Origin: a virus | Strand: one strand, 5' to 3' | Length of the DNA: 64,000 nt | IMG/VR virus record: IMGVR_UViG_3300034418_006582 | Location: 1-64,000 of that record | Shown here: positions 7,585 through 14,548 of the stretch, in pieces | Layout: every line of letters starts with the position of its first letter | Numbering within the stretch: the first letter of the stretch is position 1 | The notes under the pieces: model-generated | The model's database searches: none | Seen by the model: the letters and a program-made list of their open reading frames with translations, nothing else | What the model was told of the DNA's origin: nothing | Position numbers and translations under genes: made by a program

Positions 7585-8136
7585 CTAATTCCTTTCTTGT
7601 TTTACTTTTTTGATCCATGACTGCGTATTGCCCCAACACCATTCACTTGAACTCCAATCTTTCCACTGAGATCTTCCATAAATGTCTTGTGACAATAAAT
7701 AACCAAATTTAATATTAAAGTATTCAGTGTATTGAGCTTTTTGGAATGTAAACCCATAAGAAGTTTTTGATACTACTTGATCAGTATATGGTCGATCATT
7801 TTTCATTACTACCCATTCATTCCACATAGGCAAATCATATTTTTCAGCAACCCAATTCCATGTCCAACTCACAAACTGAAATAAACCTGTGTCATAGTTT
7901 CCTTCAGCAGTTCTAACAGCAGTTTCTACTCCTCTAGATTCGCACCATATAACCTTTACTGCTGTACTTAGCTGTTTATGATCTTCCCCAAAGTATTCAA
8001 TTAAAATATCAGCATGTTCTTTAATTTCATCAGATATTATTTGATTACATTGCCTATATTGATCAATAAAATTGAAAGTTAAATTTTGCTCAACTGGAAC
8101 TAATGTATAAAGAAATATTAAACACTCAGCTATCAC
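7585..8136 (-). CDS. Lysozyme/transglycosylase-like protein
   Basis: 183 aa. Residues 60-90 show the lysozyme-superfamily pattern: A-V-K-V-I-W-C-E-S-R-G with catalytic Glu66, then N-Y-D-T-G-L-F-Q-F. This is the SLT/goose-type transglycosylase core cleaving peptidoglycan. The first 15 residues are hydrophobic and could be a short export or membrane segment. Unusually for a lysis or entry enzyme, it lies in the early operon. It could help entry, host modification or lysis. Confidence 0.7.
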   Translation of the reverse strand: MIAECLIFLYTLVPVEQNLTFNFIDQYRQCNQIISDEIKEHADILIEYFGEDHKQLSTAVKVIWCESRGVETAVRTAEGNYDTGLFQFVSWTWNWVAEKYDLPMWNEWVVMKNDRPYTDQVVSKTSYGFTFQKAQYTEYFNIKFGYLLSQDIYGRSQWKDWSSSEWCWGNTQSWIKKVKQERN

Positions 8137-8401
8137 TTAAAACCCCATATCTACATGCACCTGCTTCAATACTAGCAATTGTGCAGTCCTCAGGGATTAT
8201 TTCCTCGCTGTGATCACCAGTGCAAACATAACCGTTACAAAAAGAGATCCAATCATAGCGATCTCTATGTTCACAATCACTTGATCCAGGTACATCTTCG
8301 CAATATATCTGATCATAGTTTGCCCAATAGTAGTTATTACTATAAACTGGGTGGTTACCCCAACCAAAGTTCATACCAAGTCCAATAATTACTGCCCACA
8401 T
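8126..8401 (-). CDS. Small Cys/Trp/Tyr-rich protein, possibly exported
   Basis: 91 aa. A hydrophobic N-terminus (M-W-A-V-I-I-G-L-G-M) is followed by an aromatic-rich region and six Cys, which suggests disulfides outside the cytoplasm. It overlaps the lysozyme-like gene by 11 bp, so both may act on the cell envelope. No family recognised. The ATG lacks an obvious Shine-Dalgarno but overlaps the upstream stop. Confidence 0.55.
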   Translation of the reverse strand: MWAVIIGLGMNFGWGNHPVYSNNYYWANYDQIYCEDVPGSSDCEHRDRYDWISFCNGYVCTGDHSEEIIPEDCTIASIEAGACRYGVLSDS

Positions 8402-8733
8402 TATATTTCTACACCATGTTTGTTTAAGTAATCAACAAACAACTGATCATATTTAAGATATGTTGTGACATTTATGTAATCAGGTCTTTTTTTTGATACA
8501 TTCTTATTATTAATTGATGATTTACCTTGCATAATCCTGTAGTAGTTTGGTCTATTAATTTTATGTTCTCTACAAAATTTTGTCACATCTTTATTACTAA
8601 CAGCTAATTCATGAAATGTATGCCAATATGATGGCATTTTCATAGACCATCTTGTTTTCTGATTACAAGTATTACATATGATACTATGATCTTTATCATT
8701 CAATACTTCATAATCTTTTAAATCAATATTCAT
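8401..8733 (-). CDS. Putative DNA-binding protein with C-x-x-C knuckle
   Basis: 110 aa. C-N-T-C at residues 20-23 is followed by a helical stretch (V-T-K-F-C-R-E-H-K-I-N-R-P-N-Y-Y-R-I-M-Q-G-K) that reads like a helix-turn-helix. TAGGAG precedes the ATG. Function unknown. Confidence 0.5.
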   Translation of the reverse strand: MNIDLKDYEVLNDKDHSIICNTCNQKTRWSMKMPSYWHTFHELAVSNKDVTKFCREHKINRPNYYRIMQGKSSINNKNVSKKRPDYINVTTYLKYDQLFVDYLNKHGVEI

Positions 8734-9251
8734 ATTCTCCTACTTCCCTCGTCTAAGTTGATAGCCCACTTAGGTGCATTTGATAGCCCTGTATCTATAA
8801 CTTGCAACTTAGGATCAGTGTCCCATTCTTTATGAGTAAAGGTATCTCTAGCTAATTGCTTGTCCATACCTTTTTTGCTTGCTACTGCGTCAAGTCCTCT
8901 AAGTTTTGGAACAAAGTTGTTGCCTACAATTGCAATTAAATTATTTAAAGCATCTTCAGATAATTCTTTACCTGTTGCCCAATCGAGAAGTTTACGAACA
9001 TCTTGTGATACAGTTTTATATCCTTTACTAAAGTTATAAACTCTGCCACCTAATTTCAATGCACCTTTTTCCTCTACATCATTAGCAATCTTTACTTCAA
9101 CAAACTTGTTGATTTTTGTAGTACTGTCTTTAGCCTCAAGTGATACACCTCTAGCAACAATCAATTCAATAGGTTCATCAATTGCTTGAAGTTCTGTGTT
9201 AGCCAGATCTTCTTCTCCACTTTTAGCTATTTCCCAAATAAGATCTCTCAT
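8730..9251 (-). CDS. Conserved-looking hypothetical protein
   Basis: 173 aa, soluble, mixed alpha/beta, no motif recognised. Overlaps both neighbours by 4 bp, typical of this operon. Confidence 0.55.
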   Translation of the reverse strand: MRDLIWEIAKSGEEDLANTELQAIDEPIELIVARGVSLEAKDSTTKINKFVEVKIANDVEEKGALKLGGRVYNFSKGYKTVSQDVRKLLDWATGKELSEDALNNLIAIVGNNFVPKLRGLDAVASKKGMDKQLARDTFTHKEWDTDPKLQVIDTGLSNAPKWAINLDEGSRRI

Positions 9252-9394
9252 TCTTCCTCCTTTACCCCACTTACATCTAAGTTCAAAGAGTAGTGAGCTA
9301 CTTTTAAACTTTCCTCAGCATTTTTAATTGCCTGTTCTTCGCTGTTAGCGAAGAATGTTGTGTGTCCATTTATAAACACTTTATACTTTTTCAT
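9248..9394 (-). CDS. Small hypothetical protein
   Basis: 48 aa; K-Y-K-V-F-I-N-G-x-T-x-F-F-A opening and E-E-Q-A-I-K-N-A-E-E helix. Its plan resembles the 53-aa cassette protein at 12565-12726 (beta strand, then an A-I-x-x-A-I/E helix). Start and stop overlap both neighbours (TAATG and ATGA). Confidence 0.6.
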   Translation of the reverse strand: MKKYKVFINGHTTFFANSEEQAIKNAEESLKVAHYSLNLDVSGVKEEE

Positions 9395-9642
9395 TATTCT
9401 TCCTCTCCAAACATTTCAAGCCAACACTTTGGGTGTGTGCCTGTAATCATCTGTTCTCTTAAATCTTTATCTAAAGACTTAACTGCTTCTTGAATGTGCA
9501 TACCTTGATGAAGATAAAACATTTCTTGTGTAAATATCTCTACTGTTCCTGTTTCTCCACAATGAAAACATTGTTTTGTTTCAACGACATACTTGTCGCC
9601 ATTCTCAAAGTCATATTTTTTTTCTATTACTTTATAACTCAT
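9394..9642 (-). CDS. Small zinc-binding protein of actinophage type
   Basis: 82 aa. C-F-H-C-G-E-T-G near residue 25 and a C-terminal H-P-K-C-W-L-E-M-F-G-E-E-E. From memory this Cys-x2-Cys plus terminal C-W-x-E-M-F layout is common in small proteins of mycobacteriophages and relatives. Probable single zinc site; function unknown. Confidence 0.65.
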   Translation of the reverse strand: MSYKVIEKKYDFENGDKYVVETKQCFHCGETGTVEIFTQEMFYLHQGMHIQEAVKSLDKDLREQMITGTHPKCWLEMFGEEE

Positions 9643-9785
9643 TATTCCTCCTCAAACCATTCTTTTGGAAATGGTTTACTTCCATGCTTTTTTAGATCTC
9701 TTAATTGCAAATAGTAACTCATTCTTTCTGCTGCCTTATCAAAAAGCATTGATAGTTTTCTAAATATTTTATATAAAATTAACAT
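9642..9785 (-). CDS. Small hypothetical protein
   Basis: 47 aa with an amphipathic N-terminus. A strong AGGAGGA precedes the ATG and the stop overlaps the next gene's start. No function assigned. Confidence 0.6.
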   Translation of the reverse strand: MLILYKIFRKLSMLFDKAAERMSYYLQLRDLKKHGSKPFPKEWFEEE

Positions 9786-10015
9786 TAGAAAGGATCCTCC
9801 TCTGTTTCTACAAATACTGGCTCAATGTCTTTAACTTTAAAAGCAATTTGCAAGTCAAATGCTTTGATACCATCTTTTTTTAATTTTTTATCAATATATC
9901 TTACAAGTACCGAACGATGAGCCTCATCTGTTTCAGGAACTTCTTGCTCTGTAGCATATAGATCTATTTCAACTTCCCCTGTTATTGAAAAGTGGCCTTT
10001 TATATTTCTACCCAT
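9785..10015 (-). CDS. Small hypothetical protein, early operon
   Basis: 76 aa. Alternating beta pattern (H-F-S-I-T-G-E-V-E-I-D-L, F-D-L-Q-I-A-F-K-V), no family recognised. Start has AGGGGG upstream and lies inside the 3' end of a 16-codon leader. Confidence 0.6.
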   Translation of the reverse strand: MGRNIKGHFSITGEVEIDLYATEQEVPETDEAHRSVLVRYIDKKLKKDGIKAFDLQIAFKVKDIEPVFVETEEDPF

Positions 10016-10058
10016 AGTACCCCCTAGTGTTGATACTTAGATCACTTATAGCATCCAT
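10008..10058 (-). CDS. 16-aa leader peptide at start of early operon
   Basis: M-D-A-I-S-D-L-S-I-N-T-R-G-Y-Y-G, preceded by a very strong AGGAGGACAA site. Its stop overlaps the start of the next gene. As first translated unit of the early mRNA it may couple or attenuate translation. Conservation in relatives would decide. Confidence 0.4.
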   Translation of the reverse strand: MDAISDLSINTRGYYG

Positions 10059-10087
10059 TTGTCCTCCTTTTTTTTGCACATTACTGG

Positions 10088-10137
10088 TTGCCTTATACTT
10101 ATAAGCATACTATAGTGAAATAATAAAGTATACGCAA
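10088..10137. promoter_or_regulatory. Face-to-face promoters sharing a palindromic -10
   Basis: Rightward: TTGCCT (10088-10093), 17-bp spacer, TATAGT (10111-10116). Leftward: TTGCGT (reverse of 10132-10137), 17-bp spacer, TATAGT (reverse of 10109-10114). The two -10 boxes are one palindrome, ACTATAGT. The flanks are also symmetric: TTGC/GCAA and ATACTT/AAGTAT. RNA polymerase cannot occupy both, so this is a mutually exclusive switch between the early operon and the right-hand genes. Confidence 0.8.
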
Positions 10138-10154
10138 GAAACAAAAGGAGAAAA

Positions 10155-10394
10155 ATGGCAAAGCGTTTAACTGAACCTGATCTGTGGTCAAACTCAGATC
10201 AACCTTTAGGAGTGCAAGAAATTGCAGATCTATTAGGTTATAAAAAAACTACTGTAAGCTCATGGCGACAGAGAAGACAATTCCCTGTACCTGACACTGA
10301 AGTTGCAAACGGAACTATCGGTTTATGGAAAAGATCTACAGTAATAAATTGGGCTAATGCCACTGGCCGAAACAAAACAGGGGCAACAATATAA
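10155..10394 (+). CDS. Helix-turn-helix DNA-binding protein (excisionase/MerR-like)
   Basis: 79 aa. Residues about 18-45 (V-Q-E-I-A-D-L-L-G-Y-K-K-T-T-V-S-S-W-R-Q) form a clear helix-turn-helix, followed by a wing-like P-x-P-D...W-K-R-S-T-V-I-N-W-A. AGGAG lies before the ATG. Being first downstream of the shared promoter, it is the best candidate to control the switch. Confidence 0.75.
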   Translation: MAKRLTEPDLWSNSDQPLGVQEIADLLGYKKTTVSSWRQRRQFPVPDTEVANGTIGLWKRSTVINWANATGRNKTGATI

Positions 10395-10495
10395 AAATGT
10401 CAGACCAGTTTAGTAGACTGTTTAGTGACATGACCGAAGTATTCGGTGAATATGGTTGGAGAGAAATACCGACTAATAATATAGGAGAGAAAATA

Positions 10496-11269
10496 ATGAG
10501 CGAAGAAATAATTGTAGAGGCTGAGTCAACAGAAATTGTTGAATCACCTAACAATCAAATAACTACAAATATATTTGGAACTACAAATCCTGCTGACTTT
10601 GTTTCAAAATCACAGGAATATGCTAAAGCTCTAGTAGATGTAGTTGAAAACCAAAATTTATTTGCAGTAATACAAGGTAAAAAGTATGTAACATTTGAGG
10701 GGTGGCAATTCCTCGGATCTATGTTGCCTACTGCTATAACACCACAAACAGAGTGGACAACAGAATTAAGAGATGAAGCAACTGGCGAAACACTAGGATA
10801 TAAAACTCGTGTAGTAGCTAAAGATGTTAACGGAAACGATCGTGGCGCTGCTGAATCAGTATGTATGTATTCTGAAAGAAATTGGGCAGGCAAAGACGCT
10901 AACCACTTGATGTCAATGGCTCAAACTCGTGCAAGTTCTAAAGCACTTAGAATGGCTTTGTCATCAATTGTAAAGCTGGCTGGATATGAACCAACACCTA
11001 AAGAGGAAATGGATGGCATTACTGCTGAAAATTCATTTAGTAATACTGGATCAACTTCAGCACCTACTAACAATGGTGGTAAGGCGAGTGAAAAACAATT
11101 GAAGTTTGCTAAAGACATGATCCGAAAGAATGTTGATCATGAACTTGTGCAAAATGATTATTACAGACCAATATTAGAAAAAATTGCTACTGGCGATATT
11201 AGTGGCAAAGAAGTTTCTGCTGTTCTTGACTGGATAACAGGTAAAACTGATCAATTAATTACTTTCTAA
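10496..11269 (+). CDS. Conserved phage protein, possible recombination/ssDNA function
   Basis: About 257 aa from the ATG at 10496, which has AGGAGAG upstream; the frame stays open to an ATG at 10397 with no good site. The central signature M-A-Q-T-R-A-S-S-K-A-L-R-M-A-L followed by L-A-G-Y-E-P-T-P-K-E-E-M recalls a widespread phage and actinobacterial family often beside recombination genes. A C-terminal part (K-A-S-E-K-Q-L-K-F-A-K) looks like a DNA-binding tail. Annealing activity is only a guess. The stop lies in the inverted repeat. Confidence 0.55.
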   Translation: MSEEIIVEAESTEIVESPNNQITTNIFGTTNPADFVSKSQEYAKALVDVVENQNLFAVIQGKKYVTFEGWQFLGSMLPTAITPQTEWTTELRDEATGETLGYKTRVVAKDVNGNDRGAAESVCMYSERNWAGKDANHLMSMAQTRASSKALRMALSSIVKLAGYEPTPKEEMDGITAENSFSNTGSTSAPTNNGGKASEKQLKFAKDMIRKNVDHELVQNDYYRPILEKIATGDISGKEVSAVLDWITGKTDQLITF

Positions 11270-11348
11270 CAAATAGCAATACTGGATCTATAGAATCGGA
11301 AAACCCCTCTTTACGAGGGGCTTTCTTTATGTTGGACTTCTACCTTGT
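11266..11348. repeat. Right arm of exact 83-bp inverted repeat
   Basis: Exact reverse complement of 1-83. It includes the TAA of the preceding gene, the motif AAATAGCAATACTGGATC (also found in degenerate form at other cassette borders) and a terminator hairpin. It marks the border between the early block and the cassette array. Confidence 0.95.
11304..11332 (+). terminator. Terminator after rightward two-gene unit
   Basis: CCCCTC/GAGGGG hairpin with a five-base loop followed by a T-rich CTTTCTTTAT. Confidence 0.75.
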
Positions 11349-11386
11349 GAGAGAGTTGTAGAATTAACTGATCTTCATTATAAATG

Positions 11387-11470
11387 GGATTGAAAATATA
11401 TCATAATGATAAGTTAATTATTGTACTGCACGAATAGACTTTGGATTGAAAATGTGCTTTAATGATGAGT
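11387..11470. repeat. Dif-like site pair 1
   Basis: Two copies of arm GATTGAAAAT, six variable bases, arm TAATGATNAGT, at 11388 and 11444 (56 bp apart), central hexamers ATATCA and GTGCTT. Located between the early-block terminator and the terminator of the first cassette. Confidence 0.85.
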
Positions 11471-11510
11471 TTTGGTTGTGAAGATCGAAAAAGAATAATG
11501 ATCTAAAAGA

Positions 11511-11546
11511 GCAAAAAAAAAGAGGGCATTTCTGCCCCCTTTTATC
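11511..11546 (-). terminator. Cassette 1 terminator
   Basis: GGGC/GCCC-centred hairpin flanked by an A9 run (T-run on the minus strand). Confidence 0.75.
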
Positions 11547-11562
11547 TTTCAGTTTTTTTTAT

Positions 11563-12078
11563 TTATGCGTTAACAACCTCCTTTAAATTATTATTTAATG
11601 CTTCACTAATATTTATAGATATATAAAAAGCTGTGTGAAAATAATCCGTCATTGAGTCTGATTTGTCAAACCATAGATCACCAACGCCAGCATGGAATGG
11701 AGCAGTCTTTATTATTTCCTCCACTTTGTCCAGAAATTTGTTTTGTTCTGGTGTGAATAAAATATAGATTCTTTCAGCAATATCTATATGATGCTCAAAT
11801 TTGTCTGGATTTTGATCCATCCATCTCACCAACTCTGGATAAATTTCTGGTTTATATTCTCTAATTCTGTCAACAGCCAAACTGTATCTAGGCTTAAAGC
11901 TCTCTCTATACAATACCTCCATATCAGAGAATATATTTGTCCAATCTAGATCAGACTTTTTAACATCAACGCATAAGCGCATATGGTCTTGAATACGAAC
12001 ACCAAATTTAGAATTAGGAAATTCTTTCTTTAGTGCCTCTCGGATCGCTTTGGATTCCTCTTTTGTAATATATGCCAT
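11563..12078 (-). CDS. Cassette 1: LPD29-like domain protein
   Basis: 171 aa. The opening Y-I-T-K-E-E-S-K-A-I-R-E-A-L-K-K-E-F-P plus K-F-G-V and the late D-K-S-D-S-M-T-D-Y-F-H-T-A-F-Y resemble the small 'large polyvalent protein associated' (LPD29-type) domains of mobile elements. Biochemical role unknown. Single-gene unit with its own promoter and terminator. Confidence 0.5.
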   Translation of the reverse strand: MAYITKEESKAIREALKKEFPNSKFGVRIQDHMRLCVDVKKSDLDWTNIFSDMEVLYRESFKPRYSLAVDRIREYKPEIYPELVRWMDQNPDKFEHHIDIAERIYILFTPEQNKFLDKVEEIIKTAPFHAGVGDLWFDKSDSMTDYFHTAFYISINISEALNNNLKEVVNA

Positions 12079-12112
12079 TTTAAGCTCCTTTTATTTTCTA
12101 TTACTTCTAATA

Positions 12113-12140
12113 ATATTAACTGCCTATCAGATATATGCAA
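12113..12140 (-). promoter_or_regulatory. Cassette 1 promoter
   Basis: TTGCAT (reverse of 12135-12140), 16-bp spacer, TAATAT (reverse of 12113-12118). An imperfect TTGCATA-N7-TAGGCAG operator overlaps it. Leader box AGAAGTAATA and AAAGGAG follow. Confidence 0.8.
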
Positions 12141-12218
12141 GTATATTTTTAAAAAATATTTAAAGCTGGCCGTTGATCTTCTAGCAGTCATGGATCTAAT
12201 TCTGCGCTGCATAAAGTC

Positions 12219-12304
12219 GGATTGAAAACGAGCTTTAATGATAAGTCCATAATATGATCACCGATAGAAATGGGATTGAAAATCAGTATTAATGATAAGT
12301 TTTT
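12219..12304. repeat. Dif-like site pair 2
   Basis: Copies at 12220 (arm ends C instead of T) and 12274, 54 bp apart, central hexamers GAGCTT and CAGTAT. Lies between cassette 1 promoter and cassette 2 terminator. Confidence 0.85.
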
Positions 12305-12341
12305 ACTAGTAAGGCCAGAAACGGCTAACGATCAAAAAATG

Positions 12342-12376
12342 CAAAAAAAAAGAGGGACATTTGCCCCTCTTTTTCC
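12342..12376 (-). terminator. Cassette 2 terminator
   Basis: AGAGGG/CCCTCT-type hairpin with an A9 run on the plus strand, i.e. T9 after the leftward transcript. Confidence 0.8.
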
Positions 12377-12391
12377 GTAATCGAGATGAGG

Positions 12392-12565
12392 TTATGCGAT
12401 CATTGTAGGATCGTATTTCAAACCTAATTGTTTTCTACACTCATCGTCTAAGATCAAGATTGCATTTTCGCAACTATCACAAGTGATCACATTATTACGC
12501 TCTAAGTCAGTTGTTGTAAGAACTGCAAGCGTATCACAATTTTGACAGTCTATTTCAAAAAACAT
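12392..12565 (-). CDS. Cassette 2: small zinc-ribbon protein
   Basis: 57 aa with C-Q-N-C (7-10) and C-D-S-C (29-32), a classic two-knuckle zinc ribbon, then an acidic helix. Start overlaps the upstream stop. Function unknown. Confidence 0.65.
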   Translation of the reverse strand: MFFEIDCQNCDTLAVLTTTDLERNNVITCDSCENAILILDDECRKQLGLKYDPTMIA

Positions 12566-12726
12566 TAATCTACCCTTTCTGCTTTAACAATTTTGTAGCC
12601 CTCTTTATAAAAAAGATTTTCTACTGAATACATATCCAATTCCTCAATAGCGTTTTCGATACACTCAGCTTTATTGTTACCCTCGCCATAGATCTCTAAT
12701 TGAACTGTAAATTTATATTCTTTCAT
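12565..12726 (-). CDS. Cassette 2: small hypothetical protein
   Basis: 53 aa; strand (Y-K-F-T-V-Q-L-E-I-Y-G) then helix (A-I-E-E-L) layout. It overlaps both neighbours. Similar in plan to the early 48-aa protein at 9248. Confidence 0.6.
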   Translation of the reverse strand: MKEYKFTVQLEIYGEGNNKAECIENAIEELDMYSVENLFYKEGYKIVKAERVD

Positions 12727-13052
12727 TTTTTCACCTCAAAACGATCAAGACCATGAATAAAAGCGCCATTGTTTCCCTCAGGATCGCCCATTAATGTGAT
12801 AGTAATAGTTTTTCCTTTACTATCCTTTAATTCGATCACAGGAAAAGCAACATCATCAGACCAGTCTGTTTCCTCGTTGAGTTTCCATTGAGTCTGTACA
12901 AAATAAGTATCTTTAATTCTTAAGCCCTTAAGTTTTTCAAGATCCTTATAGTCATTTAAGTTATGATCAAGATCTGATCTTTTCACAACTTCTCGATAAT
13001 CAGTTGATCCAGTATCACTTTCGATATGATCAACATAATTTTCAGGTTTCAT
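12723..13052 (-). CDS. Cassette 2: hypothetical protein
   Basis: 109 aa, first gene of the leftward unit. Charged N-terminus and a beta-rich C-terminus (I-T-I-T-L-M-G-D-P). No family recognised. AAAGAGG precedes the ATG. Confidence 0.6.
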   Translation of the reverse strand: MKPENYVDHIESDTGSTDYREVVKRSDLDHNLNDYKDLEKLKGLRIKDTYFVQTQWKLNEETDWSDDVAFPVIELKDSKGKTITITLMGDPEGNNGAFIHGLDRFEVKK

Positions 13053-13080
13053 AATTTACCTCTTTCTGTATTACTTCTCA

Positions 13081-13119
13081 TAATTATACTTGCATAGTTG
13101 TGTTATGCAAGTATAATTA
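13081..13119. promoter_or_regulatory. Perfect 39-bp palindrome: mirrored divergent promoters
   Basis: Two exact 16-bp arms (13081-13096 and 13104-13119) around a 7-bp centre. Each strand reads TTGCAT, 16-bp spacer, TATAAT, giving identical divergent promoters for cassettes 2 and 3. The core TTGCATA-N7-TATGCAA is the shared operator of the array. Confidence 0.9.
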
Positions 13120-13151
13120 AAATTAGTAATAGAGAAAAGAAAGAGGACAAA

Positions 13152-13805
13152 ATGGAAAGAGTAGATCTTTTTAGAGAACCTATAAAAAAATGGGATATGG
13201 ATAAAGACACAAAAGCATTTTTAGTAGAAAATGATTTTGGTATCACTGACACTGGTGGTGGTTGTATCCATTTAACATACAAAGACTGGATCATAAACAA
13301 ATATGAATCAGTTGATTATGATGACATGTACGCACTTAACGAGATCACTTTAAACGATCTATGTATGTGGGGACAAATTTGGAACGATACTGGCGAGGAC
13401 ACATCGTTTTTGAACACTTTAGAAAGTGGAAAACAATTTGTTGATCAATACAAGTTAAGTGGAAGTCAATTTGCAAATAAAACAGATAAGCCGATCAATA
13501 GTTGGATCGAGGTATGGGAAAAAAGTGGTGGCGATCTAGATACTTACGAACAAAACTATTTTTTATGCCAGTGGGAAAACAGTTATTTGGTTTCTAGCGA
13601 AAAAGACTTAATCAAAAACTTTCCTCATGATGTACATGTAAAAGAGTTAGGTTGGTCAGGCTACAACAGAACTAACGGTAAATCTGTTGCAATAGATACT
13701 TTTTGGGACATGATCATGTTTATAAAAAAAGATAATCCTTTTGAGTGGACATTTTTTAGCGACAACATGAATATTACGCTCATGAGAGAAAGTGAAACAG
13801 AATAA
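13152..13805 (+). CDS. Cassette 3: hypothetical protein
   Basis: 217 aa from the ATG with AAAGAGG upstream. Acidic, Trp- and Asp-rich, no family recognised. It opens the only rightward unit of the array and is followed by a chain of overlapping small genes. Confidence 0.65.
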   Translation: MERVDLFREPIKKWDMDKDTKAFLVENDFGITDTGGGCIHLTYKDWIINKYESVDYDDMYALNEITLNDLCMWGQIWNDTGEDTSFLNTLESGKQFVDQYKLSGSQFANKTDKPINSWIEVWEKSGGDLDTYEQNYFLCQWENSYLVSSEKDLIKNFPHDVHVKELGWSGYNRTNGKSVAIDTFWDMIMFIKKDNPFEWTFFSDNMNITLMRESETE

Positions 13806-13897
13806 TGGTTGTTAAAGACAACGAGTGGTTAGATCATTGCACATGCGATGATCTAACTGCGAGAAATTGTATATGCGACTTAAACGAGGGGGAATAA
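13805..13897 (+). CDS. Cassette 3: 30-aa Cys-rich peptide
   Basis: H-C-T-C and C-I-C motifs; start overlaps the preceding stop, and its stop overlaps the next start. Probably a tiny metal-binding protein. Confidence 0.5.
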   Translation: MVVKDNEWLDHCTCDDLTARNCICDLNEGE

Positions 13898-14034
13898 TGG
13901 CGAATCGACATAGTTGGCAAGATATGGCTGACTTAACACACAAAACACAAGTAGAGGAATTTAATTTTTGTTTATGCGAGGAACAAGAAGTATTCCCTTA
14001 CGATGATTGCCCAAAAGAAAGTGTAGGGAAGTAA
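13897..14034 (+). CDS. Cassette 3: 45-aa Cys-containing peptide
   Basis: F-C-L-C-E-E-Q...D-D-C-P echoes the Cys spacing of the previous peptide. AGGGGG upstream; overlaps both neighbours by one base pair of TAATG. Confidence 0.5.
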   Translation: MANRHSWQDMADLTHKTQVEEFNFCLCEEQEVFPYDDCPKESVGK

Positions 14035-14159
14035 TGGAACAAATAATAAATCTATTACAAAAAGTATTAGACATATCTAAACAACTAGACAGTAATGATG
14101 AATTGTCATTAACAACTGACTTAGAAGAAGATATTGAAATATTTATAAAGGATAATTAA
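14034..14159 (+). CDS. Cassette 3: 41-aa acidic helical peptide
   Basis: Predicted amphipathic helix (I-I-N-L-L-Q-K-V-L-D-I) then acidic tail. TAATG overlap upstream with GGGAAG. Confidence 0.45.
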   Translation: MEQIINLLQKVLDISKQLDSNDELSLTTDLEEDIEIFIKDN

Positions 14160-14160
14160 A

Positions 14161-14295
14161 GTGAAAAGAAAATTAATTAAATTAGTTATCAAAATATTGA
14201 TAGAAAGATCAGATCTAGATCGTGATGATCTACACGAGATCTCAAAATATGCCGATAACATTATTGTAAGTAAATTTATAAGAGGTAAAAATTGA
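14161..14295 (+). CDS. Cassette 3: 44-aa basic peptide
   Basis: GTG start; basic hydrophobic N-terminus (K-R-K-L-I-K-L-V-I-K-I-L-I) then charged helix. Could associate with membrane. Confidence 0.45.
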   Translation: MKRKLIKLVIKILIERSDLDRDDLHEISKYADNIIVSKFIRGKN

Positions 14296-14342
14296 TTTAT
14301 ATAATTCAAATTATATTGGAAAAACTTAAGGGCAAGAAGTAA
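14292..14342 (+). CDS. Cassette 3: 16-aa micropeptide
   Basis: TTG start with AGAGG upstream; M-I-Y-I-I-Q-I-I-L-E-K-L-K-G-K-K. It closely resembles the 14-aa peptide at 19812-19856, also last before a terminator, which argues both are translated. Confidence 0.4.
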   Translation: MIYIIQIILEKLKGKK

Positions 14343-14364
14343 AGCTGACACCATAAGTTTTGAG

Positions 14365-14393
14365 AGAGGGGCTTACAAGCCCCTCTTTTTTTA
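14365..14393 (+). terminator. Cassette 3 terminator
   Basis: AGAGGGGC/GCCCCTCT hairpin followed by T7. Confidence 0.85.
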
Positions 14394-14397
14394 TTTG

Positions 14398-14482
14398 AGA
14401 TTGAAAATTTACATTAATGATAAGTCTTTTATTTGATCATGGTAAAAATCGAGATTGAAAATGAGTATTAATAATGAGTTTT
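14398..14482. repeat. Dif-like site pair 3
   Basis: Copies at 14399 and 14453 (54 bp apart), central hexamers TTACAT and GAGTAT, between two convergent terminators, so not near any promoter. Confidence 0.85.
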
Positions 14483-14500
14483 TCATAGGATCATCGAAAC

Positions 14501-14536
14501 ACAAAAAAAAATGGGGATCCTAAGATCCCCATTTGT
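14501..14536 (-). terminator. Cassette 4 terminator
   Basis: ATGGGGATC/GATCCCCAT hairpin with an A9 run on the plus strand. Confidence 0.8.
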
Positions 14537-14548
14537 ATTGTTTGATTG

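Noticed and set aside
10397-10495. N-terminal extension of the 10496 gene
   Set aside because: Frame is open but the ATG at 10397 has no ribosome site, whereas AGGAGAG sits before 10496; kept only as an alternative.
14121-14354. 77-codon minus-strand frame over the small cassette 3 genes
   Set aside because: Covers a rightward terminator and four coupled small genes; no promoter or ribosome site.
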